Below are positions 1 to 8,371 of a DNA stretch of 14,617 bases, piece by piece. Each line of letters begins with the position of its first letter. The stretch's first letter is position 1. Source of the DNA: Acanthamoeba sp. SK_2022b (taxonomy: Eukaryota > Discosea > Longamoebia > Acanthamoebidae); NCBI GenBank assembly GCA_027943245.1, contig JANDJZ010000999.1, positions 1-14,617 of the forward strand, given 5' to 3'. A model generated the notes under the pieces. It made no database searches. It saw nothing but the letters and a program-made list of their open reading frames with translations, and had not been told where the DNA came from. A program made the translations under genes and the position numbers.

Positions 1-2508
1 CCGTGTGCCCGAGCCCCTCGGTGGCCTTCCCGCACATCGTCCAGTTTGTCACGGACAAGGTGGCCGCCGTGCGCAACGCCGCCCTGTCGATCATCCAGCA
101 GGCCCACCTCCACGTCGGCGACGACCTGTGGCTCTACACCGGCAGCCTCAACGACACCCAGCGCGCGCTCATCAACCAGAAGATGGGCAGCGACTCGCCC
201 CTCCGCCCCTCGACCGCCAGCGCGCAGCCTTCCTCCATCAAGCGGGTCATGCAGGCCGACGACGAGGACAAGCGGGCTCGCTCCTCCTCCTCCTCTGTGC
301 CCCACAAGCCCGCCAAGCTCGGGGCCGCGGTGGCCTCGCTGGGCTCCAGCAAGAGCGTCATCGGCGTGCGCACCACGTCCAGCAGCGCCAGCCGCGCGAC
401 CGCCAGCAGGTCCAAGCCCGCCAGCGAGGACGGCTCGGGCTCGGGCGCCGTGCCGCCCCAGAGCTTCAGCCTCGAGCTCGACAAGCTGTCCGTCGGCAAG
501 GCCAAGACCGCTGGCTCGCGCCTGATGCCCGCGCTGGAGCCCACTTTGGCCGCGACGGCGTCCATCACCGCCCCCACGCCCTCCCTGCCCGCTCGCCTGC
601 TCTCGCGCACCGCTGCCTCGGCGTCGGAGGCCTCGCCCGCCGGCGGCGGGTCGAGCGTGATCATCGAGACGTGGGTGAAGGAGCTGGAGAGCGGCGACAC
701 CAACAAGATGATCGCCGTGTGCAAGGCCGTCCTCGACAGGCTCGCGGAGAACGTCACGCTCTTTGTGGGCTGCAGCGACGACCTGGTGATGATGCTGGCC
801 GGCCTCCTCAACTCGACGCTTCGCCAGAAGGACTTCTCCATCGACAGGAACCGGGAGTTCAAGTACTTTGTGAACGTGCTCTTCAAGCTCTTTACGCAGC
901 CGTCCATCGCCGTTGGCGTCAGCCGCGAGGCCAGCAAGTACGTCCTCCACTCGCTCATGGTGGCCTATGTCGACCCGCTCGTCGTCCCTCGCTCTGGTAC
1001 GCGCGCCACTCGTTTGTTTCCGCATCATCGCGAGCGTGTCTCGCTTACTCTCTCTCTCTCTCTCTGGCTCGCTCGTTTCGTGTGCGCAGACGCGGACACG
1101 GCGAACAACCTGCAAGGGCATCCAGCTGGCGACGATGAAGGTGCTGCGGAACACCGACCAGACGGCCATACTCACCACGCTGCTGGAGATGTTGGACGAC
1201 GTGCTTGGCGGCGAGTCGACCGCCCAGGGGCTGCCCAAGGGCTTTGCTGAAGTGCTCATCAAGGCCCTGGCCATCGCCATCCAACACATCAAGGAGACCA
1301 TCGAGGACATGAACGTCGACCAGGTGCTCTTTGACCTCAACGCCTTCCTCGAGGCCCACAGCGGCCGCGCCGAGGAAGACGACGCCTCGATCAAGGCCAA
1401 GATGCGGCTGGAGATCCTGCGCCTCTGCCACTCCGCGGTCAAGGAGATCGTCACGATCAAGGGCAGGGCCGGCGTCAGCCGCCACCTCTCCCTCGTGCCC
1501 GTGGCCAAGTATCCCACTCCGATCGTCGTGCGCTTGATCAACAAGGTGCTCAAGGAGACCTTTGGCGGCGAGGCCATCACCGCGGACGACGTCAAGTCTG
1601 GCCAGGAGGAGGACGACGGACACCTCGCCGCCAAGATCGAGCTCAAGCAGATCATGCAGCGGCTCTCCTCCAACGAGCGACAGCAGGCCATCAAGGCACG
1701 CCCACCTCCTATCTCTCTTCTCTCTTTCTCTCCCTCTCCCTCTCGGTAACTGCAGCTAACCGGTGGCTCTGTTCTTTGCGTGTGTGCGTTTGGACGTGTA
1801 GGATCTGTACCATTTCAAGTGCAAGCACCCGAACATCGACATCCAGCCCTACCTCGCCACGGCCACCACGCAGTTCCAGACCTACGTGCGCCGCGCCCTC
1901 ATGGCCGTCGAGGAGAAGGAGAACGTGCCTGCTCGGCCCGACCCCGTCAACAGCTCGACCTCCTCGGCCTCGGCCCCCGCCTCCTCTGCGGGCTCGGAGG
2001 ACGTGTACATGGACAAGCTGCGGGCCCTGCAGAAGCGATACGGCCACACGGCGGGTGCCAAGAGCCACGGGGCGGGCTCGTCCAGCACGCTGCTGTCCAC
2101 GTCCACGCTCGGCTCCTCGACCGACTCCACCACCTCACTAGCCACCGCCACCAAGCCCGGCCTCTCCTCTGCTGCCGGTAAGCTTTCCCCCTCCTTCATT
2201 CTTGTCGACACATGTCGTACAAGCACGACACGTTGCTTATACGACTCCTCCCAATGTCCACAGGCGGTGCGTCGATCCAGGACCTGCGACTGCGGCTCAA
2301 CACTGTCCTGCGCTCGGCTGGCGTGCCCGCCACGCAGCACACGGAGAGCGTGGCTGGATCTCCCTCGTCGGGAGACAGCTCGAACGCTGCTGCGCCGACC
2401 GTGTCTCTCGCGGCGCCTGCCTCTTTGGCCACGACCACTCCGACGCTCGACGCCGTACAGGCGCTCAAGGAGCGTCTGGCCCGCATCAAGCAGGCCTCCA
2501 GCTCGTAG
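1..2508 (+). CDS. XMAP215/CKAP5/Dis1-family microtubule polymerase, C-terminal part (5' end outside window)
   Basis: Proposed exons are 1-996, 1090-1695, 1802-2177 and 2264-2508 (stop TAG). The first ~55 residues are the end of a HEAT-type TOG domain (VRNAALSIIQQAHLHVGDD). A Ser/Ala-rich basic linker follows to about residue 215; linkers of this kind bind the microtubule lattice in the family. Then comes the conserved C-terminal region: NREFKYFVNVLFKLF, ATMKVLRNTDQTAIL, DLYHFKCKHPNIDIQPYL and the final QALKERLARIKQASSS, which resembles the extreme C-terminus of animal CKAP5. Family proteins add tubulin dimers at microtubule plus ends and act at spindle poles. Exon 3 joins exon 4 cleanly (GTAAGC donor, CACAG acceptor). 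The exon 2/3 intron has a GC donor. Reading from the 996/1090 junction requires removal of one base near 1113-1118, suggesting a sequence error or a real lesion. Family call is firm; the exon 1/2 junction is less so. Confidence 0.88.
1111..1120 (+). other. Apparent one-base insertion (frameshift) in the CKAP5-like gene
   Basis: Splicing the strong GTACGC donor at 997 to the GCAG acceptor ending at 1089 gives a reading that starts DADTANNLQ. The conserved continuation GIQLATMKVLRNTDQ lies one frame on. The switch falls in the short run CAAGGG at 1113-1118, where dropping one A or one G gives the same protein. The fused reading aligns with the family pattern of an acidic loop followed by an LMLKIL-type helix. 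Confidence 0.6.
1696..1801 (+). other. GC-AG intron in the CKAP5-like gene
   Basis: Exon 2 ends ATCAAG and is followed by GCACGC; exon 3 begins GATCTGTACCAT after GTGTAG. Both sides are phase 0 and the joined protein (NERQQAIKDLYHFKCKHP) matches the conserved family sequence, so the donor is GC rather than GT. The intron has a long CT-rich tract at about 1710-1745. Confidence 0.75.
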
Positions 2509-2787
2509 AGTTGAAACAACAAGTAAACAAAAAACAATTTGTCAAACGTCGCAGGCCCCCGAGAAGGGTTCATCTTTGCCGACGTCAGGGCCCAAGGTAC
2601 GACATTTGTGAGCAGCGACCCGAGCTGCGTGTCGTGCAAGGGATTGGCGGTACCCTTCTAGTCCAACGCAGCGAAGGAAAAAGTGATCGTAGCCGATGAT
2701 CACACGCAGCGAACACGGAGGAAAGATGAACGTCTGTTGCAAAACTCTCAAAACAGTGGATCATAAGTCCAATATGTGTTCAGAAGC
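2509..2787. other. Convergent 3' intergenic region
   Basis: This lies between the stops of the CKAP5-like gene (+) and the Cys-heptad gene (-). An A-rich stretch at 2515-2540 just after the first stop could serve 3'-end formation. No AATAAA and no coding signal was found here. Confidence 0.5.
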
Positions 2788-3958
2788 CTAGTGCTCCTCG
2801 CGCTCGTCGTGCTCCTTCTTGTGGCACTTTTCGTCGTCCTTGTGATGCTCCTTCTTGTGGCACACCTTGACGCACTTCCAGTAGCACGACTTCTCCTTAT
2901 CATCCCAGTCGCAGTCGTCGGGAGGAATTGGCAGGTAGTCGTGGTCGTGCTTCTTGGGGCACTTGGGTTCCTCCTTGGGGCACTCGGGCTTAGGCTTGGG
3001 GCACTCGGGCTCGGGCTTGGGGCATTCAGGCTCGGGCTTGGGGCACTCAGGCTTGGGCTTGGGGCACTCGGGCTTGGGCTTTGGACATTCAGGCTTGGGC
3101 TTGGGGCACTCGGGCTTGGGCTTGGGGCACTCGGGCTCCGGCTTGGGGCACTCGGGCTTGGGCTTGGGGCATTCAGGCTTGGGCTTGGGGCACTCGGGCT
3201 TGGGCTTGGGGCACTCGGGCTCCGGCTTGGGGCACTCGGGCTTGGGCTTGGGGCATTCAGGCTTGGGCTTGGGGCACTCGGGCTCTGGCTTGGGGCACTC
3301 GGGCTTGGGCTTGGGGCACTCGGGCTCCGGCTTGGGGCACTCGGGCTTGGGCTTGGGGCATTCAGGCTTGGGCTTGGGGCAATCGGGCTTGGGCTTGGGG
3401 CAATCGGGCTCCGGCTTGGGGCATTGGGGCTTCTTGTCGGGGCAGTCCGGTTTGTTGGCCCAGGGCCCCTTCTCCTTCTCGCCGGGCTTGTCGCCAGGTT
3501 TCGGGCCCTTCCCCTTTTCACCATGTTTAGGGGCCTCCTTCTTGTTGTCGGCGTCCTTGGGGCCGGGTCCCTTCTCCTTCTCGCCGTGCTTGTCGCCAGG
3601 TTTCTCAGCGTCCTTGGGGCCGGGGCCCTTCTCCTTTCCGCCAGGCTTGGGGGCATTCTCCTTCTCGCCAGGTTTCGGCGCGTCCTTCTTGCCCTCGGCG
3701 TCCTTGGGCCCAGGGCCCTTCTCCTTCTCGCCGGGCTTGGGGCCCTCCTTCTTGACCTCGGCGCCCTCCAGGCCTGGCTTGTTCTTGTTCTCGGGACCAT
3801 CGCCCTTGACTGGGTCGAGCACAGTGAGTGAGACTTGTGCAAGTGCAAACAAGGCAGGGAAAAGAGCACGATCATGTAGCGCGCGCACCTTCGGCACTCA
3901 GCACCGAAACAGCCAGCGCCATCAGGCACATCACCAGCAGTAGGGAAGTCAGCCTCAT
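2788..3958 (-). CDS. Secreted Cys-Pro-Lys-Pro heptad-repeat protein, unrecognised family
   Basis: Two exons: 3958-3889 and 3809-2788 (stop TAG), with a 79-bp GTGCGC...CCAG intron in phase 1. The first exon is a clear signal peptide (MRLTSLLLVMCLMALAVSVL, then SAE), so the protein should enter the secretory pathway. Next comes an acidic/basic Gly-Pro-Lys-rich block with repeats of the type GEKEKGPGPKDA. It is followed by about 23 heptads of consensus CPKP(K/E)P(E/D), placing a Cys every seven residues. The C-terminus is Cys- and His-rich (CDWDDKEKSCYWKCVKVC, then alternating HKK/EH runs) and could bind metal. There is no membrane segment after the signal peptide and no recognised enzyme domain. 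A wall, matrix or cyst-coat structural role is inference. I do not recognise a named homologue. The gene runs divergently from the small gene at 4619. Confidence 0.85.
2955..3450 (-). repeat. 21-bp tandem array encoding CPKPKPE/CPKPEPE heptads
   Basis: About 21 clean heptads, plus a degenerate one at each end (CPKEEPK and CPDKKPQ), are laid head to tail with a 21-bp period. Units differ mainly at the fifth residue (K or E) and at a few silent sites (ctcggg versus ttcagg on the plus strand). That pattern suggests repeated unequal exchange with selection on the protein. Because 21 is divisible by three, the array also leaves long open frames on the opposite strand (GLGLGHSG-type), which are by-products. 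Confidence 0.92.
3462..3765 (-). repeat. Degenerate Gly-Pro-Lys repeat block of the secreted protein
   Basis: This encodes several imperfect copies of a motif like KPGEKEKGPGPKDAEGKK, with spacing variants (APKPGEKENAPKPGGKEK, KPGDKHGEKEKGPG). It is less regular than the heptad array and lacks cysteine. The result is a bipartite mature protein: a charged Cys-free stalk, then the Cys-heptad array. Confidence 0.8.
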
Positions 3959-4618
3959 CTCGTCTTGTCAAGCTGTTGTTGATCGTTTGCTTGCTTGGTA
4001 GAGATTGATGGTAGTGATGATAGAGGATCGGTTTTTAAACAGCCGCCCAGTCGTATCACTATCTAAAAACAGCAATACGGAGTTTACGAGTACCAAGTCA
4101 CGCAACCGGTGCGTCCAACCACACGACCAACACTCTTGCAGTTTCATCCAATTCAAACTCCTCTTGTTGGTAGGTTCGGCTGCAAAAGGTGATGTGGACT
4201 ATCTACCCCAGTGGACTTTTCGTAGCGCTGGAAACTCTGTGGCGTACACAGCGTTACTTCCGGTCGGGGCGGAACTTTTTGTGGCAAAGTACGATCCTAT
4301 CTCACCAACAGACTGGCAGGCCGGTACCACTTCCAACGTTGGGATTCGTGACTGAACGTGGCCCGTCCACATGCGTGCTGGCCTTGCATTTTTTGTCGAC
4401 TGTGCGTTCTGCGGTCTTTTCAGCCTGGGCCTAACAGCTGCGAGGGATAGGGAGAAAGCGTGGCGCGGGCATGAGTTCAGCTGAAATGTGATCGACCAGC
4501 CGACCGAATCCGCTGGAGAAGATGGACCCGGGCTGTACCATGATCCCATCCAATGGCTCTAAAGACGCCGCACTCGCACTGTTTGAAAAGAACAGAACAA
4601 CACCAACACTGAACGAGC
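3959..4618. promoter_or_regulatory. Divergent intergenic region between the secreted-protein gene and the small gene at 4619
   Basis: About 660 bp separate two divergent starts. It presumably holds both promoters. A TTTTTAAAC stretch near 4031-4039 is a TATA-like candidate for the minus-strand gene, about 75 bp upstream of its ATG. Open frames here (for example 4189-4434 plus) show no domain or family resemblance and are not called. No RNA gene was recognised. Confidence 0.35.
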
Positions 4619-5130
4619 ATGTATGCGAGGAAGAGCATGATTGCGAGCGGGCTGCGACAGGCCAAAGCCCGTCCCACATTCTTTGGCCAACCACAGCATG
4701 CACCTGCGATGATGGCCAGAGCCTTGCACGACCCGCCCATCGCCGAGCCAGACGACCCCGAGGCCAGCAAGCGGGCGGCCGATTTGCAGAAGAAGATCAA
4801 CCTCGAAGGTAGTGCGTACCTCTTCTGAGGCGTGGAAAGCGGGGTTGGAGGGGGCCAGAGTCTTGCTGACGCCACCCTGTCAACTGCGCAGGGAAAACGG
4901 TGTCGGACATACCCGACGCGCCGCTGTGGAACGACAGGCTGGCGTCGGACAGCGAGGCCAACGTCAAGGCCGACCGCACGCCTGAACAGGACATGAGCGA
5001 GATGCAGGACTTCACCATCAAGACCATGGAAAAGCGGGAGGAGGTCGAGCGGGAGGAGGAGGACGCCATGTCGTCCGACGCGGTTAAGGCCTTTGCCCAG
5101 GAGACCAAGGACTTCCCCGCCGGCCCGTAA
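4619..5130 (+). CDS. Small conserved-looking protein with mitochondrial-type N-terminus, function unknown
   Basis: Two exons, 4619-4808 and 4892-5130 (stop TAA), give 142 residues. The donor is GAAG/GTAGTG, the acceptor GCGCAG, phase 1. The first ~35 residues (MYARKSMIASGLRQAKARPT, then FFGQPQHAP) are rich in Arg, Lys, Ala and Ser with almost no acid, as in mitochondrial presequences. The rest is hydrophilic: EASKRAADLQKKINLEGKTV, then DIPDAPLWNDRLASDSEANV, then KADRTPEQDMSEMQDFTIKT, then an Arg/Glu-rich helix (MEKREEVEREEEDA). The WNDRLASDSEANVKADR segment reminds me of short uncharacterised eukaryotic proteins, but I cannot name one. ATG at 4619 is the first in frame; the Met at 4637 is an alternative. 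No transmembrane segment is visible. Confidence 0.72.
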
Positions 5131-5162
5131 ACAAAACTCACGAATACGGGAAAGCAACAAAC

Positions 5163-5184
5163 CAGCCCACCGTAGGCTGGGCTG
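5163..5184 (+). other. Short hairpin just after the gene at 4619-5130
   Basis: CAGCCCA (5163-5169) and TGGGCTG (5178-5184) form a perfect 7-bp inverted repeat with an 8-nt loop, starting 32 bases after the TAA stop. It would sit in the 3' UTR of that gene, and also downstream of the minus-strand SDR remnant. Confidence 0.45.
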
Positions 5185-6092
5185 TGTGCCACCGGGTCTG
5201 GCTCATTCCGAGGGGACGAGACCAGGGCTAGCTCACAATAATAGATAACCACGCCTCAGACTAGACCGATGTGGAGATGCGCTGTCACGATGAATGAATG
5301 TCGGCTGTGGCTCCCCTCTTGTTTGCCGTCGCCGATGGGTAAGCCCAGCAACGCTAGAGAGGCGCGCCACAGCTTCTCCTGCGCTTAGACGTCGGGAGCC
5401 TAGCCAAAGATGGGCACACAGGCGTGAGGAGCCACACCGAGACACCCGAGACACACAACTTTGGGGCCCACCTGCCGGGACGGCGTGGCTTCGCGCCGGT
5501 CGGCGCAGTACTTGCCGCCCCCACCCCCTCCAGCTTCTCCACCGTGGCCGCCCATCGTCGTAGCTGTTGGTCATCGTTTGTCATCGTTGTAAGACGCACT
5601 CGCCCAAACAGAGAGAGAGAGAGAAGAGAGAGGGGGGGGGAGAGGCAAACACGCCCAAACAACACACGCACTGGCGCCCTGGGCCGGTGTCTGGAAGAAA
5701 AGGGAGCCCACAGCATAGACGGACATTTTGACGGGAGTGTTCACTATTCCTGGGTGCACAGCCGAGATGGTCACGCCCGTCCCTGTCAGGAGGAGAGGGG
5801 CATGTTGGATGGTCAGAATCTGAGTGACGCCGACGACGTCGTTGGACAGGCGGAGGTGGTCGTGGTGAGAGGCCAGCGTGCACCGTGCGCACCTGCAGCG
5901 AGGTCGCCCATCTGGCGACACGCGGTTGTAACCAACGCGAGAATAGAATCCCCATTCAGAGCTCGGCTGGAGGGAAGGGACGGAGTCCTGGCTACCGGGC
6001 ATTCCGCAGTGCCGCGATAGGTCATCACCCTACGCTCCGGCAGCTGGTGCAGGCGTCCCCCTTCTCCCACTCCACGCACGCCACAAAAGCTG

Positions 6093-6116
6093 TTTTTTTT
6101 TTTTTTTTTTTTTTTT
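6093..6116. repeat. Uninterrupted T24 (A24 on the minus strand)
   Basis: Twenty-four consecutive T residues lie inside the SDR remnant, next to AT-rich sequence. This could be a simple slippage tract or, read on the minus strand, the tail of an inserted reverse-transcribed RNA. Confidence 0.9.
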
Positions 6117-6173
6117 GCCAGTTCCATTATCGCGACGTGTGTTGTTTTATAAATCAAAAAACAAAATAGATTA

Positions 6174-6187
6174 TTTATTCGAATAAA
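6174..6187. promoter_or_regulatory. Perfect 14-bp palindrome carrying AATAAA on both strands
   Basis: TTTATTCGAATAAA equals its own reverse complement, so it gives an AATAAA hexamer on each strand (plus 6182-6187, minus 6179-6174). On the minus strand it lies about 30 bp after the TGA that ends the SDR N-terminal fragment. It could act as a polyadenylation signal in either direction. Confidence 0.5.
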
Positions 6188-6484
6188 CAGGTGAGGCTTT
6201 GTACCGATCATAGCGCTTGGGCAGTCTCGAGCCCGATGCCGCTTGTGGCGCCAGTCACCACAGCAACCTTGCTACGTCCCTCCAGCTCCCTCTTCTCCTC
6301 CACTATTGCGTTTTCTGCCTCCACTTCTTTCCCCTCGTCTTATTATTATTTATTTATTTTTAAAAAAATAAAAACAACACTGGAAGATAAAAGATTTGGG
6401 AAAAAATCAACTGAAGTTGTTGCGTTCACGGCCTCACGAATAACTTAAGTTTTATGTAACAGTTGGTTGGGGTGGCCTGTCGGC

Positions 6485-7086
6485 TCAGAAGCAGGAGAAC
6501 TTGAGGACGCCCCGAGCCTTGAGCTCACGCGACTGCTGGGCGATGGCGCACCAGGTGCAACACCACACGCAGCAGATGTCGCCAATCATGCTGCCAGGGA
6601 TGTCGAACTTTTGTCGTATCTTGTTCCTGTTCGTGGTGTGGGGAACCAAGTGATCAGATTAAAAACAGAGACACAGGCCTCTCATTGGCGAAGCTCTCTC
6701 CAGACAACCATTGTTTACGCAATTGCAGACTCCGCGTTGAACAGCAAAGAACGAAGAAGAAAGAAGACGACGAGGAGAAGGGAGGGGTACCTGGCCATGC
6801 AGGCGCAGCAGGGGAAGCAGCAGAAGCTCATCAGGCCGTCGATGATACCGCAGTTTCTGTCTTCCGCTGCGGCGTAGTGGTAGGCAACATCACAACAGCC
6901 GCACCAATACGCCGAGCAACAGGTGTTGCCTACCGGGAAGGACGGAACAAATCCCTCAGTACAGGCTTGGATCAATCTTGTGCACAAGACAGGGAGGGTA
7001 ACGGAGCGCCGTAGAAAGAAGAGAGACGTACAGTCGGAGAAGCACTCGCAGATACCGGTCTCCCAGTCAGACAGTTGTCCGTGCAT
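6485..7086 (-). CDS. PLAC8 (Cys-rich) family protein
   Basis: Exons 7086-7032, 6929-6791 and 6626-6485 (stop TGA) splice in frame to 111 residues, close to the ~115 of animal PLAC8. Donors are GTACGT and GTACCC; acceptors end GGTAG and AACAG. The protein reads MHGQLSDWETGICECFSDCN at the start, then TCCSAYWCGCCDVAYHY, then SFCCFPCCACMARRNKIRQK, then GDICCVWCCTWCAIAQQSRE and ends VLKFSCF. The W-x-T-G-x-C-x-C opening, paired CC-x-x-CC clusters and the R-x-K-I-R-Q-K-(Y/F)-x-I-x-G linker are diagnostic of the family. Members are membrane-associated and linked to organ size, metal transport (plant PCR/FW2.2) or unknown roles; the role here is not deducible. ATG at 7086 is preferred. An in-frame ATG at 7191 would add 35 residues with a hydrophobic stretch, but that segment contains a good acceptor (CTTCTCAG) and may be a 5' UTR intron. 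Confidence 0.86.
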
Positions 7087-7759
7087 GTTTGCTCGGCTTG
7101 GGGTGTGTGTTGGTGGGGACAAATGACTGAGTGAATGCCTGAGAAGAGAACACAGCAACAGCAACAAGCTTGCGCGAAAACCGTGGCCCAACTGGGTAAC
7201 CGGAGGACTTCTTCTTGTGTCGACAAGGACAAGACGTGACGGACCGCCACCTTAGCAACACGAAGCGGTCACTCGGAAGCGTGGAATGAAGAAGAGGCGC
7301 CTCAAGTGTAGAGCGTTGATGGTGCCATGTTTCCATTTATTCACCGGCTGGAGTGCCGTCCACGGGCATCACAGAGGGTTGAAGAGAAGAGAAAGAAGGA
7401 GGAGGCGATAGTAGCGTGCTTACTTTACAGTTCGAGAGGAGGCGTGTCTCTTCGAAGGGTGTCAAAATCCGAAGGTGGGGACAGCGGGCGTGGTAGACGT
7501 CCGTGTGTGCTTCGCTAAGGTGAAGAGAACAGGAGAACTCTGCGCTTGGAATCGTCATCGTCGAGACTGGTGCAGAGAGGAAGGCGATGAAGAGAGAAGT
7601 GGAACAAACAGAAGTAGAAAAGTAGAAGATGGAGCGCTGTGATGGCGGAGGTACGGCAGGCGGTGGAGGGTCGTCGTTGGGGGTTATGTGCAGGTCCTCG
7701 AAGAAGTAGGAGTAGGAAGGGTCGAAGGAGGAGGAGGTGGTGGTGGTGGTGGTGGTAGG
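7087..7759. other. Intergenic region upstream of the PLAC8 gene
   Basis: About 670 bp lie between the PLAC8 start and the stop of the Gln-rich gene, both on the minus strand. It should hold the PLAC8 promoter/5' UTR and the 3' UTR of the Gln-rich gene. Apart from the GGT repeat at its right end, I see no gene or RNA here. Confidence 0.5.
7736..7756. repeat. (GGT)7 trinucleotide repeat
   Basis: Seven uninterrupted GGT units follow a short GAG run. They lie just downstream of the Gln-rich gene's stop (ACC repeat in its mRNA sense), so they are 3' UTR rather than coding. Confidence 0.9.
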
Positions 7760-8340
7760 TCAGTTGAGGAACATGCTGGGGTCGGTTTGGACAAGCTCGT
7801 CCGGCATCCGACGACGCACGCAGTGGCGTTGAAAGTGGAGGCCGCCGCCCACGGAGCCCAGCACCGAGTCGTTGGAGAGGATCATCGGTGGCGGCAGCGT
7901 CGAGGCGAGGCTGTAGAGCGTGCTCGAGAACTCCTGGGGCACCGCGACGCCGGGCGCCGGGCCACCGATGGGCGCGAGCGAGGGCGACTGCTGGGCCATC
8001 ATCATCGCCGACGACGGCGCGAGCGGCATCTTGGGCGAGGACTGGGCCGCGTTGCCTCCGGCCAGGCCTGGTCGTGGGCCCCACTGCTGCGTGGAGTGCT
8101 GCTGGGGGTAGGTTTGCATCGACGGCGAGAAGGCGGCAAACTGCGAGGGCGACGGGTAGATGGGGGCCGGGGCGATGGGCGTGGGGGCCGCCTTGAGCGG
8201 CTGCAGCGGGGGGTGGTGTGGCGGGGCCTTGACGGGCGCGTAGGTGGCGGCGGCGACAGGCGGCAGGGGCTGGGCCTGCTGCGACTGGTGGGCGTGCTGC
8301 TGTTGCTGAACGGGCGACGCGCTCGGCAGCTGTGGGCTAT

Positions 8341-8371
<31 letters not shown>

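Larger units (their letters stand above)
5256..6339 (-). pseudogene. Decayed short-chain dehydrogenase/reductase (retinol-dehydrogenase/WWOX-like SDR)
   Basis: At 6339-6208 a frame reads RELEGRSKVAVVTGATSGIG then LETAQAL: the TGxxxGIG cofactor motif and its lead-in. It has no ATG (a TAA precedes at 6342-6340) and hits TGA at 6210-6208, where the family continues. The C-terminal half is recoverable from four spliceable pieces: 5966-5893, 5782-5672 (TGVTISAVHPGIVNTPV), 5563-5472 (GGKYCADRREATPSRQ) and 5378-5256 (EKLWRASLALLGL, stop TGA), with consistent phases. Where the family has Tyr-x-x-x-Lys, the sequence reads RALNGDSILALVTTACRQM with neither residue. Between the two parts only ~240 bp lie, much of it AT-rich with A24, against roughly 100 or more missing residues including NNAG. 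I infer an inactivated, internally deleted SDR gene; a functional C-terminal transcript cannot be excluded. Confidence 0.6.

Noticed and set aside
134..958. 274-codon minus-strand open frame opposite CKAP5 exon 1
   Set aside because: The plus frame carries conserved TOG/CKAP5 sequence. The antisense frame is a shadow caused by G/C-rich third positions.
2955..3450. Regular 21-bp repeats considered as a CRISPR or satellite array
   Set aside because: There are no unique spacers, and the period is in frame with a secreted protein, so it is a coding tandem repeat.
2776..3943. Long plus-strand open frames with GLGLGHSG- or AWAWGTRA-type repeats opposite the heptad gene
   Set aside because: They are by-products of a 21-bp in-frame array on the minus strand. 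The minus frame has a signal peptide, proper splice sites and a sensible C-terminus; the plus frames do not.
4189..4434. 81-codon plus-strand frame in the divergent spacer
   Set aside because: It has no recognisable motif or splice context and lies in the spacer or 5' UTR upstream of the small gene.
5424..6020. 198-codon plus-strand frame opposite the SDR remnant
   Set aside because: The minus strand here has clear SDR motifs and splice sites; the plus frame crosses a GA repeat and has no motif.
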